Shown piece by piece: positions 51,523 to 59,482 of a DNA stretch of 64,000 nucleotides. This DNA is from Virgibacillus salarius (GTDB taxonomy: Bacteria > Bacillota > Bacilli > Bacillales > Amphibacillaceae): assembly GCF_039521925.1 (NCBI RefSeq), contig NZ_BAAACY010000078.1:31955-95954 (forward strand), read 5' to 3'. How positions within the stretch are numbered: the stretch's first letter is position 1; each line of letters opens with the position of its first letter. A program made the position numbers and the translations under genes. The notes below the pieces were generated by a model. It made no database searches, was not told the origin of the DNA, and saw only the letters and a list, made by a program, of their open reading frames with translations.

Positions 51523-52512
51523 TTAGTTACGTATTACATCCTCTGCGATCTCTGTATTCACGAGCTCTTCGTATGGTACATCCTCAGGTAATTCACCAGC
51601 TTCATTCATTATTTTCTTCAAATTATTCCATTCTTTCTTATCTAGGACAGGATCGGTTGCAAAGGATGCTTGGCTTTTGTAGCGCTCAATGGATGCGGTA
51701 AGCATTTCTAGTTCTGTATCTTCAAAGTATGGTTGGATTACTTGAGCAATTTCTTCGGGGGTATGTGTTTCAACCCATTGCTGTGCTTTATAAATAGCTC
51801 TAGTGAATTTTTCTACGTCAGCTTTGTTTTTGTCAATAAAGCTTTGTTTAGTCATATATACTGTATAAGGTACGTGACCGGACTCTTCACCAAATGAAGC
51901 GACTATATGTCCTTTTCCTTCCTTTTCAAACGTACTGGCAGTTGGTTCAAATAATTGAACGTATTCCGCTTCACCAGATACAAATGCCCCCGGAATGTTA
52001 GCGAATTCTATATTTTGCTGTAAATCGAGATCTGTCTGTGGATTAATACCATGCTGCTTTAGCACAAATTCTCCAACCATTTGCGGCATTCCTCCTTTCC
52101 GCTGTCCAAGGAATGTTGTATCCTTTAGGTCTTCCCATGTGAAATTTGGTTTAGGTTCTTTTGCTACTAAAAAGGTGCCATCTGTTTGGGTTAATTGGGC
52201 AAAATTAATCGCATAATCTTTGGAGTTCTGAGCATAAACGTAGATGGAAGTCTCTGCACCTACTAAAGCCATATCAGCTCCTTCAGATAACAGGGCAGTC
52301 ATCGTTTTATCCCCACCCCAAGTTGTTTGCAGCTCTACATCTAGGCCTACTTCTTCAAAAAAACCTTCCTCTAGAGCTACGTATTGTGGGGCGTAAAATA
52401 AAGAACGAGTTACTTCTGCTATTTTGATCGACGTGTTTTCCTTCGAATTACAAGCAGTAAGAGTTATAATTAACCCGCAAGAGATCAGGATAAAAACCAT
52501 TATTTTTTTCAT
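51523..52512 (-). CDS. ytlA: ABC transporter substrate-binding lipoprotein (YtlA)
   Basis: NMT1/THI5-like (SsuA-like) binding lipoprotein, 329 residues from ATG 52512. Signal peptide with lipobox LTAC (about residues 18-21). The mature protein has IKIAEVTRSLFYAPQYVALEEGFFEEVGLDVEL, recalling ThiY and SsuA, then TTWGGDKTMTALLSEGADMALVG. The NMT1 resemblance suggests a hydroxymethylpyrimidine-like or aromatic sulfonate ligand. No TPP riboswitch precedes the operon, which weighs against thiamine precursors. Confidence 0.88.
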   Translation of the reverse strand: MKKIMVFILISCGLIITLTACNSKENTSIKIAEVTRSLFYAPQYVALEEGFFEEVGLDVELQTTWGGDKTMTALLSEGADMALVGAETSIYVYAQNSKDYAINFAQLTQTDGTFLVAKEPKPNFTWEDLKDTTFLGQRKGGMPQMVGEFVLKQHGINPQTDLDLQQNIEFANIPGAFVSGEAEYVQLFEPTASTFEKEGKGHIVASFGEESGHVPYTVYMTKQSFIDKNKADVEKFTRAIYKAQQWVETHTPEEIAQVIQPYFEDTELEMLTASIERYKSQASFATDPVLDKKEWNNLKKIMNEAGELPEDVPYEELVNTEIAEDVIRN

Positions 52513-52636
52513 TCTATTCGACCCCTTCAAATATTTATATGTCAACACAGTTTATGAACAGCTTAGAAAATGTGTGAATGCCTAGAAAAAAATAAGTCAA
52601 ATGAATAGATGATCGAATAGTACGAAAATATTTATG

Positions 52637-52814
52637 GAACAGAAACGCAAGCTCCCGAATAGAAACGTAGCACTTGGAGCAAGTCAATGGAGATAAAGGA
52701 AGCACGGTAGCTTGCAAGCCAATGATGACTTAGATTAGGACGATTCGTGAAGTCGCCTCGTTTCTGGGCACTAGAGCTGGACGCAGCTCAATACGCTTTA
52801 TAATTTACTAGACT
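52637..52814 (-). repeat. terminator-linked repeat family A, copy 4
   Basis: On the minus strand it starts TAGTCTAGTAAATTATAAAG immediately after the pckA terminator T tract. It continues TTGAGCTGCGTCCAGCTC, GGCGACTTCACGAATCG, ATCATTGGCTTGCAAGC and GTGCTACGTTTCTATTC. Long form, close to copy 5. The rest of the 52549-52931 gap has only the terminator. Confidence 0.85.
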
Positions 52815-52846
52815 AAAAAAAGCCGATCTCTTTATAAGAGATCGGC
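52815..52846 (-). terminator. terminator of pckA
   Basis: GCCGATCTCT (52822-52831) pairs with AGAGATCGGC (52837-52846). On the minus strand it is followed by TTTTTTT. It lies 85 bases beyond the pckA stop. Confidence 0.85.
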
Positions 52847-52931
52847 AACCAGCTGTTATAGCTGAACAGTAAATTATACAACTTTTTTCACTCATTTATA
52901 ATAAATCCTTTTGGGATGAGGAAACGATAAA

Positions 52932-54518
52932 TTATCCTTTATAAATTGGCCCAGCCTGCATAATATCAGCGCTTGCTTCCGTGAATTTTTGGAAATTCTG
53001 ATGAAACTTCATGGCAAGTGATTTTGCTTCCGTTTGATAAGCGTTTTTGTCTTCCCATGTGTTTTCGGGAACTAAGACGTCATCGGGAACACCTGGAACT
53101 TGGATAGGGATTTCCAATCCAAAAATATTATCTCTTATTGTCTCTACACTATTGAGTTCACCTTCTAATGCAGCATGAATCATTGCACGTGTATAAGACA
53201 GCTTCATGCGTTTACCAATGCCGTAAGATCCCCCAGTCCATCCTGTGTTTACAAGAAACACGTTTGATTGATAAAAATCAATTTTTTCACCAAGCATTTT
53301 CGCATACTTTGCCGGAGCTAAAGGTAAAAATGGTGATCCAAAACATGCAGAGAACGTAGCCTGTGGTTCTGTCACTCCTCGCTCCGTACCTGCAAGCTTG
53401 CTTGTGTAGCCACTTAAGAAATGATACATTGCTTGCTCTTTTGATAATTTACTTATTGGCGGCAATGTTCCCGAAGCATCTGCTGTAAGGAAGATAATTG
53501 TATTTGGATGCCCAGCAATACTTGGCACTGCGATATTATCAATGTTTTCAATTGGATAGGCTGCTCTTGTGTTTTCTGTTAAAGTTGTGTCATCATAATC
53601 AGGTAGCCTTGTTTGTTTATTAAGAATAACGTTTTCAAGGACAGAACCAAATCGTATTGCATTATAAATTTGCGGCTCTTTTTCTTGAGATAAATGAATA
53701 CACTTTGCGTAACATCCGCCTTCAATATTAAATACTCCATTTGGACCCCAACCATGCTCATCATCACCAATTAATCTTCTGTAAGGATCAGCAGATAAGG
53801 TGGTTTTCCCCGTGCCGGATAAACCAAAGAATAAAGCCACGTCTCCCTCTTTGCCAACATTAGCAGAACAGTGCATAGATAATACATCTTGTTGAGGTAG
53901 TAAGAAATTCATCACTGAAAAGATAGACTTTTTAATTTCACCTGCATATTCGGTACCACCTATTAGAATGATTCGTTTTTTAAAAGAAACAAGAATAAAC
54001 GCTTCTGAGTTCGTACCATCTACTTCAGGATCTGCTTTAAAAGTAGGGGCTGATATTACTGTGAATTCAGCTTGATGTGATAGTAACTCATCAGCAGTTG
54101 GAGTTATAAATAACTGCCGTGCAAATAGATTGTGCCAGGCATATTCGTTAATAACTTGTATTGGTAAGCGATACGCGTGGTCTGCACCAGCAAATCCGTT
54201 AAATTGGAATAGCTCTTCTTTATTTTTTAAATAGGAAATAACCTTTTCATACAATCGATCAAATACAGATTCATCAATGGATTGATTTACTGTTCCCCAA
54301 TCCACCTGCTGTTCACTTACTTCATCTGTAACAATAAATTTATCTTTTGGGGAGCGACCGGTATAAGATCCTGTTGTTGCTTGAACTGCACCTGTTGCGG
54401 TTAACATGCCTTCTTCTCTTGCTAAAATTCTTTCAACAAGCTGAGGTACGGATAAATTTGTTTGTAGCTGTTTATGCGTGTATAATTCTTTTACGAAAGA
54501 CTTTTCTACCGTTTTCAT
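52932..54518 (-). CDS. pckA: phosphoenolpyruvate carboxykinase (ATP)
   Basis: Gluconeogenic enzyme: oxaloacetate plus ATP gives PEP, CO2 and ADP. 528 residues. The P-loop is FFGLSGTGKTTLSADP (about residues 230-245). Upstream are TGRSPKDKFIV (about 50) and IILIGGTEYAGEIKKSIFS with the Mn-binding Lys. DDEHGWGPNGVFNIEGGCYAK (about 252-272) is the metal site, and ENTRAAYPIENI (about 315) holds ATP contacts. Normal length. It is divergent from metK with a large shared leader; no CcpN box was identified. Confidence 0.95.
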   Translation of the reverse strand: MKTVEKSFVKELYTHKQLQTNLSVPQLVERILAREEGMLTATGAVQATTGSYTGRSPKDKFIVTDEVSEQQVDWGTVNQSIDESVFDRLYEKVISYLKNKEELFQFNGFAGADHAYRLPIQVINEYAWHNLFARQLFITPTADELLSHQAEFTVISAPTFKADPEVDGTNSEAFILVSFKKRIILIGGTEYAGEIKKSIFSVMNFLLPQQDVLSMHCSANVGKEGDVALFFGLSGTGKTTLSADPYRRLIGDDEHGWGPNGVFNIEGGCYAKCIHLSQEKEPQIYNAIRFGSVLENVILNKQTRLPDYDDTTLTENTRAAYPIENIDNIAVPSIAGHPNTIIFLTADASGTLPPISKLSKEQAMYHFLSGYTSKLAGTERGVTEPQATFSACFGSPFLPLAPAKYAKMLGEKIDFYQSNVFLVNTGWTGGSYGIGKRMKLSYTRAMIHAALEGELNSVETIRDNIFGLEIPIQVPGVPDDVLVPENTWEDKNAYQTEAKSLAMKFHQNFQKFTEASADIMQAGPIYKG

Positions 54519-54739
54519 GTTAAATACCTGCCTTTATGTGAAATTGTATTCACGTTCTTTTGTTGAACGACCAAATAATCCTGAATATGTTTATTAGTAT
54601 AACACATTTAAGTTAATAGTCCATACTAAATATAAAATAATTTTTATAAGATGTTGAATGTTTACAGCAAAAAATGTCGTTCAGAATCTTTCTTTCCTTT
54701 AGTATGAGTAAAAAACTTCTGAGAATACAGTTAAACTAG

Positions 54740-54768
54740 TTGACACATTAAGCTTCTTCCGATAAGCT
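54740..54768 (+). promoter_or_regulatory. promoter of the metK leader
   Basis: TTGACA (54740-54745), a 17-base spacer and the -10-like TAAGCT (54763-54768). Weak -10, but correctly placed about 20 bases before the riboswitch. Confidence 0.5.
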
Positions 54769-54786
54769 AAGTTTCGAACGGATACT

Positions 54787-54897
54787 CTCTTATTCAGAGT
54801 TGGTGGAGGGACAGACCCAATGAAGCCCAGCAACCATCACTTTAGTGAAAAGGTGCTAACCTGATGCAAGGAGATTTTTTTCCTTGAACAATAAGAG
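54787..54897 (+). promoter_or_regulatory. SAM-I riboswitch (S box)
   Basis: P1 is CTCTTAT (54787-54793) with ATAAGAG (54891-54897). The S-box core GGTGGAGGGACAGACCCA, ATGAAGCCCAGCAACC, AAAGGTGCTAACCTG and GCAAGG follows in order. The following terminator at 54913-54947 should form when SAM is bound, turning metK off. Confidence 0.95.
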
Positions 54898-54912
54898 CGA
54901 AAGGCCAGCAAT

Positions 54913-54947
54913 CCTTTCCTCATGACAAGCGGGAAAGGCTTTTTTTA
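54913..54947 (+). terminator. terminator of the SAM riboswitch
   Basis: CCTTTCC (54913-54919) pairs with GGAAAGG (54932-54938), then CTTTTTTT. The leader continues another 248 bases to metK and includes a further hairpin at 55023-55037/55053-55065 without a T tract. Confidence 0.85.
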
Positions 54948-55194
54948 TTAGTTATAAAAATTCTACACGTAGATGACTAACTTTAACCCGATTATAAACA
55001 TATTAGTCAATTTCTAAGCTAAATTGTCATTCGCCTGCGTGTACGTGTGAACCAGGAGTGACAATAGAATATACGGTAGTAGGTAATCTTTCTGGTGCCT
55101 TTCTTATTTCAGTTTAACCTTAGTACTTATTACTGAATGAGCATATTTGATAAATAGAGTTCCGTAATCGATATTTGAAGGAGGATTTAGCAAC

Positions 55195-56391
55195 ATGGCT
55201 GCTAATCGTCGTTTGTTTACTTCTGAATCAGTAACAGAAGGACATCCAGATAAGATATCTGATCAAATTTCAGATGCTATTTTGGATGAGATATTAAAAA
55301 CAGATCCAAATGCCCGAGTGGCATGTGAAACAACTGTTACAACTGGACTTGTTCTTGTAGCGGGTGAAATATCCACTACTACTTATGTAGATATACCTGC
55401 TATTGTTCGTAAAACTATAAAAGAAATCGGATATACTCGCGCAAAATTTGGGTTCGACGCGGAGACATGCGCAGTATTAACTGCCATTGATGAACAATCA
55501 CCTGATATTGCTGGTGGAGTTGACACAGCATTGGAAGCAAGACAAGGAAAAATGAGCGATCAAGAGATTGCTGCAATAGGTGCTGGTGATCAGGGTTTAA
55601 TGTTTGGTTTTGCTTGTGATGAAACAGACGAATTGATGCCACTTCCAATCTCATTGGCACATAAGTTGGCAAAGCGTCTCGCTGACGTTCGGAAGGATAA
55701 GACATTAGAATACTTACGACCGGACGGTAAAACACAGGTAACCGTTGAGTATGATGAAAATGATCAACCTGTTAAAATTGATACCATCGTAATTTCTACA
55801 CAGCATCATCAGGATATAGCTACAGAGCAAATAGAAAAAGATTTGATAGAGCATGTTATACGCCCTATAGTACCAAATGAGTTATTAGATGAGACGACTA
55901 AATATTTTATTAATCCAACTGGCCGTTTCGTTATTGGTGGACCTCAGGGGGATGCAGGTTTAACAGGTCGAAAGATTATTGTTGATACGTATGGAGGCTA
56001 TGCTAGACACGGTGGCGGAGCGTTTAGTGGAAAAGACTCTACTAAAGTTGATCGGTCAGCTGCATACGCTGCCCGTTATGTCGCAAAGAACATAGTGGCT
56101 GCCAGGCTTGCCAAAAGCTGTGAAGTACAGCTAGCCTATGCCATTGGTGTAGCAGAACCTGTTTCTATTTCGATAAACACTTTTGGAACAGGTGTTGTAA
56201 ATGAAGAGCAACTAGTAAAAGCTGTTCGAGAATTATTTGATTTACGACCAGCAGGTATTATTCGTATGTTAGACTTGCAAAAACCTATTTATAAAAATAC
56301 TGCTGCTTACGGGCATTTTGGAAGAACAGACATTTTATTTCCATGGGAGAAGACAGACAAAGTTGAGCAATTGAAAGCACTTATTAAGTAG
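55195..56391 (+). CDS. metK: S-adenosylmethionine synthetase
   Basis: Makes SAM from methionine and ATP. 398 residues. GHPDKISDQISDAILD (about residues 16-31), GAGDQGLMFGFA (about 118-129, the P-loop like motif) and GGGAFSGKDSTKVDRSAAYAARY (about 273-295) are signatures; the C-terminus KNTAAYGHFGR is typical. RBS GAAGGAGG. SAM feedback through the riboswitch fits. Confidence 0.97.
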   Translation: MAANRRLFTSESVTEGHPDKISDQISDAILDEILKTDPNARVACETTVTTGLVLVAGEISTTTYVDIPAIVRKTIKEIGYTRAKFGFDAETCAVLTAIDEQSPDIAGGVDTALEARQGKMSDQEIAAIGAGDQGLMFGFACDETDELMPLPISLAHKLAKRLADVRKDKTLEYLRPDGKTQVTVEYDENDQPVKIDTIVISTQHHQDIATEQIEKDLIEHVIRPIVPNELLDETTKYFINPTGRFVIGGPQGDAGLTGRKIIVDTYGGYARHGGGAFSGKDSTKVDRSAAYAARYVAKNIVAARLAKSCEVQLAYAIGVAEPVSISINTFGTGVVNEEQLVKAVRELFDLRPAGIIRMLDLQKPIYKNTAAYGHFGRTDILFPWEKTDKVEQLKALIK

Positions 56392-56434
56392 TAAAGTCTT
56401 GATCATCCTTTAGCTTCACAATGGTTATGATACG

Positions 56435-56480
56435 AAAAAAGGTAACCTAGCTGATTTAATCTTCTAGGCTGCCTTTTTTC
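56435..56480 (+). terminator. terminator of metK
   Basis: AAAAAAGGTAACCTAG (56435-56450) pairs with CTAGGCTGCCTTTTTT (56464-56479), two G-U pairs. Family A copy 5 starts right after it. Confidence 0.85.
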
Positions 56481-56656
56481 ATAGTCTAAATTACAATATT
56501 TTCCATAAGGATAAAGAAGGCGTGTTGAGCTGCGTCCAGCTCCAGCGCACAGAATCTAGGTGACTTCACGAATCGCCCTAATCTAAGTCATCATTGGCTT
56601 GCAAGCACACCGTGATTCCTTTATCTCCGTTGACTAGCTCCAATCGCTTTTGTTCT
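56481..56656 (+). repeat. terminator-linked repeat family A, copy 5
   Basis: Starts TAGTCTAAATTACAATATT after the metK terminator; then GTTGAGCTGCGTCCAGCTCC, GGTGACTTCACGAATCGCCC, ATCATTGGCTTGCAAGC, GATTCCTTTATCTCCGTTGA and TCGCTTTTGTTC. Essentially full-length, orientation as metK. Confidence 0.85.
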
Positions 56657-56661
56657 TGAAG

Positions 56662-57183
56662 TTACTTACCGGAATTTGTATATTTTTTGTAGTAGATTGC
56701 TTTATCTACATATGATTTTCGTACACGTTCCATCTCCGCGTAATCTTCTAGAGTTAAGTCTCGGATTACTTTTGCTGGTCTACCAAGAGCTAACGTATGT
56801 GGCGGAATCGTTTTTCTAGGTGGCACAAGGCTTCCGGCTCCGATAAATGCATTTTCACCTATTTCCGCACCATCAAGAATAATGGAACCCATACCAATTA
56901 AAGCTTTGTTTCTAATCATGGCGGAGTGCAGGGTCACTTGATGTCCGACTGTCACATCATCCTCGATAATTAAGGGAAGATTAGGGCTTTGATGAAGCAT
57001 GGACAGATCTTGAATACTAATTCTTTTACCAATTTTCACAGGTGCAACATCTCCACGAACTACAGTTTTAAACCATATACTAGAATATTCATCAATTGTA
57101 ACGTCACCGATGATGGTTGCATCCTCTGCAATAAATGCAGTTTCATGAATTTGTGGTTGTTTTTCTTTATATGAATGTATCAT
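56662..57183 (-). CDS. ytoA: gamma-carbonic anhydrase family protein (YtoA)
   Basis: Left-handed beta-helix hexapeptide-repeat protein, 173 residues. Repeats run from DATIIGDVTI through IGENAFIGAGS. Candidate zinc ligands are His in SMLHQSP (about residue 80) and the pair in VGHQVTLHSA (about 97 and 102), spaced as in Cam/CamH-type gamma-carbonic anhydrases. The C-terminal helix YAEMERVRKSYVDKA packs against the helix. Carbonic anhydrase activity is not proven for YtoA. AGGAGGATT start region. Confidence 0.85.
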   Translation of the reverse strand: MIHSYKEKQPQIHETAFIAEDATIIGDVTIDEYSSIWFKTVVRGDVAPVKIGKRISIQDLSMLHQSPNLPLIIEDDVTVGHQVTLHSAMIRNKALIGMGSIILDGAEIGENAFIGAGSLVPPRKTIPPHTLALGRPAKVIRDLTLEDYAEMERVRKSYVDKAIYYKKYTNSGK

Positions 57184-57263
57184 TTGAATCCTCCTGGATA
57201 ATATGGTGATATAAACAGTATAACAAAATTATAGCGGGGACAATGTAGATTGGAGGCAGCAAG

Positions 57264-58346
57264 TTGAGCAATCATGTACCAAATAACCCAATAATTTTAA
57301 TGGCAACCGTTTATCTGAAAATTTTTCCAGCTGTAAGTAAAGAGTTAGTTTATTGGCAAAAACGTGCTGCGGAAATTCCCGATCAAGAATTGAGAACTCA
57401 GGCTTTATCAAGTATTTCTTCCAAACGTTTTCATTGTCAAGGAGGAGCAGTTTATAGCATATTAGCACATCAAAACTGGCAGAAAGCTGTACGATTTATT
57501 GTTGCATATCAAACGATAAGTGACTATTTAGATAATCTTTGTGATCGTAGTAATTCTATGGATCCAGAAAATTTCCGATTGTTACATCATGCTATGATAG
57601 ATGCACTATCTTGTAATGATAGTAAAACGGATTATTATAAGTATTTTGAAAGTAAAGATGACAAAGGGTATTTGAAAGAGTTAGTTAGAACTTGTAATGA
57701 AGCACTAGCATCACTAAATCACATTGATCTTTTCCAAGAGCATGCGCTTAAATTGGCAAAATTGTATATGGATTTACAGGTACACAAGCATGTGATCATG
57801 GAAGAACGTATACCACGATTAACAAAGTGGTCAGAGAATATGAATGCATATCCGTTAAGCTGGTATGAATTTTCAGCAGCAGCAGGATCTACGCTTGGAA
57901 TATATTGTTTGGCCTGCTATGGGTTTGCTGGGAGACTTAGTTCAGACAGAGCAAGCCGATTAGTATCTGGATATTTTCCATATATTCAGTGCTTGCATAT
58001 TTTACTTGATTATTATATCGACCAAGTGGAGGATAAAGAAGAGGAAGATTTGAACTTCTGTAATTATTACCCAGATCAAATCACGATGCAGGAACGATTT
58101 CGGCACTTTTTATTAGAAGCTCACGTTAATTCAACGATGCTACCAGATGCTCCATTTCATCAAATGGTACTGCAGGGTCTAGTTGGGTTGTATTTAGGAG
58201 ATGAAAAGGTCAAGTTAATTGACGGCTCTCGTCAAATGAAGCGACAATTATTAAAAGCGAGTGGAGTAGCTTCGAAATTTTTTCACTGGAACACGAGAAG
58301 TTATTATTACTTAAAAAGATTAGTTACTAGTAGTCGACAGGATTGA
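57264..58346 (+). CDS. ytpB: tetraprenyl-beta-curcumene synthase (YtpB, DUF2600)
   Basis: YtpB makes tetraprenyl-beta-curcumene, precursor of C35 sesquarterpenes found in Bacillus spores and membranes. 360 residues, TTG start with GGAGGC 6 bases upstream. All-helical; the family's Asp-rich motif is TISDYLDNLCDR (about residues 82-93), with a second acidic segment LLDYYIDQVEDKEEEDLNF (about 250-268). Its prenyl substrate would come from the polyprenyl pathway that also feeds menA. The cyclising partner (SqhC) is not in this window. Confidence 0.88.
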   Translation: MSNHVPNNPIILMATVYLKIFPAVSKELVYWQKRAAEIPDQELRTQALSSISSKRFHCQGGAVYSILAHQNWQKAVRFIVAYQTISDYLDNLCDRSNSMDPENFRLLHHAMIDALSCNDSKTDYYKYFESKDDKGYLKELVRTCNEALASLNHIDLFQEHALKLAKLYMDLQVHKHVIMEERIPRLTKWSENMNAYPLSWYEFSAAAGSTLGIYCLACYGFAGRLSSDRASRLVSGYFPYIQCLHILLDYYIDQVEDKEEEDLNFCNYYPDQITMQERFRHFLLEAHVNSTMLPDAPFHQMVLQGLVGLYLGDEKVKLIDGSRQMKRQLLKASGVASKFFHWNTRSYYYLKRLVTSSRQD

Positions 58347-58411
58347 GTAGCGGGAGATATTTTAAGGATGATATTCATAAAAAGGGAAAATGAAAATACG
58401 TATAGTAGCAT

Positions 58412-58436
58412 AAAAGTGGAGGAGGTCCTCCACTTT
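58412..58436 (+). terminator. terminator of ytpB
   Basis: AAAGTGGAGGA paired with TCCTCCACTTT around a minimal loop, followed by ACTGG; the T tract is short. Family A copy 6 starts at 58441. Confidence 0.6.
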
Positions 58437-58440
58437 ACTG

Positions 58441-58515
58441 GTAGTCTAGGAAATTACAAAATTTGCCCATGTGGATAAATAGGCGCGTGTTGGGCCACGC
58501 TCAGAAACTAGGCGT
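58441..58515 (+). repeat. terminator-linked repeat family A, copy 6 (truncated)
   Basis: GTAGTCTAGGAAATTACAAA, then GCGTGTTGGGCCACGCTCAG and AACTAGGCG. The right two thirds of the consensus are missing. Same orientation as ytpB. Confidence 0.78.
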
Positions 58516-58539
58516 ACCTTGCATGGAGATAGACCATTA

Positions 58540-59103
58540 TTATCTTTTTTGAATAGCGATTATAAAAGGCGGATTATTTTTTTGGTTAATAAAGCCATAT
58601 TGTAAAACATGATACCATCGTTGATTTAACCTCATGACATGTTTTATTACAGCTTCCTTTTCTTCTTTTCCTCCTTCATGTCCATGATAGATCACAATTA
58701 CGATCAATCCACCACGCTTTAAATACTTTAATATCGTATCGATTGCAGTAATTGTTGAAGTTCCTTTGGTTATAACTGATTTATTACCTTTTGGTAAATA
58801 ACCTAAATTAAACACAGCCCCACCTAATAGAATTTCTTCGGAGGGTAAGTGTTTTTTTAGATTTGCGTGACTGTCAAGGATCAGGTCGACATTCTCACGG
58901 TTATTTTCTACTAGTTTTTGCTTCGTAGAACGAATCGCCTCCTGTTGAATGTCAAAAGCAATGACTCGTCCATTTTCACCGACAACTTTACTTAAAAATA
59001 AAGTGTCATTACCATTACCACAAGTCGCGTCAATTACCGTCTCATTTTTTTCTATAGAATTTTCCAATAAATAATGGGCATAATGTAATATTCCGTGTAA
59101 CAT
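58540..59103 (-). CDS. ytqB: class I SAM-dependent methyltransferase (YtqB)
   Basis: Rossmann-fold methyltransferase, 187 residues. Motif I is VIDATCGNGNDTLFLSK (about residues 22-38), then GRVIAFDIQQEAI. The catalytic-region AVFNLGYLPKGNKSV (about 96-110) is of the NPPY-replaced rRNA type; the family is labelled rRNA methylase-like. AAAGGAG upstream of ATG 59103. It is divergent from leuS and sits between ytpB and leuS as in B. subtilis. Confidence 0.87.
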   Translation of the reverse strand: MLHGILHYAHYLLENSIEKNETVIDATCGNGNDTLFLSKVVGENGRVIAFDIQQEAIRSTKQKLVENNRENVDLILDSHANLKKHLPSEEILLGGAVFNLGYLPKGNKSVITKGTSTITAIDTILKYLKRGGLIVIVIYHGHEGGKEEKEAVIKHVMRLNQRWYHVLQYGFINQKNNPPFIIAIQKR

Positions 59104-59162
59104 GGTATACTCCTTTAATATGATGGTTAGACTTATTTTACCAGATTATACGTAGTATTGTC

Positions 59163-59191
59163 TTGACAAAGTGTATGCAATTCATTACAAT
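59163..59191 (+). promoter_or_regulatory. promoter of leuS
   Basis: TTGACA (59163-59168), a 17-base spacer and TACAAT (59186-59191). Good sigma-A match, ahead of the T-box leader. Confidence 0.8.
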
Positions 59192-59204
59192 TCTTATACA
59201 TCAT

Positions 59205-59442
59205 ATACGATAATGACTATGCAAAGGATTAGTAATAAATCCCTACAGGAAAAGAGAGGCAGTGGTTGGTGTAAACTGTCCCTGGAAATTTATGAACTCA
59301 CCTTTAATGTTGCAGAAGTGATAAAGTAGTTTCTGCCGTGGATCCACGTTACGGATCTCAAGTGAATGCAGGAATTTGCATTAATCTGGGTGGTACCGCG
59401 GGAAAAGCTTCTCGTCCCTTATAGGGATGAGTGGCTTTTTTT
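59205..59442 (+). promoter_or_regulatory. leucine T-box leader with terminator
   Basis: Stem I starts near 59205; the specifier loop reads TATGAACTCACC with CTC (Leu) at 59297-59299. The T-box core is GGGTGGTACCGCGG (59388-59401), with UGGU to pair with the tRNA 3' end of an A73 tRNA, as tRNA-Leu has. The terminator AGCTTCTCGTCCC... GGGATGAGTGGCT, T tract follows at 59404-59442. Uncharged tRNA-Leu should permit leuS expression. Confidence 0.93.
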
Positions 59443-59482
59443 CGTTTACAAAAACATATGTAGAAGTAAAGGAGGAAATGTA

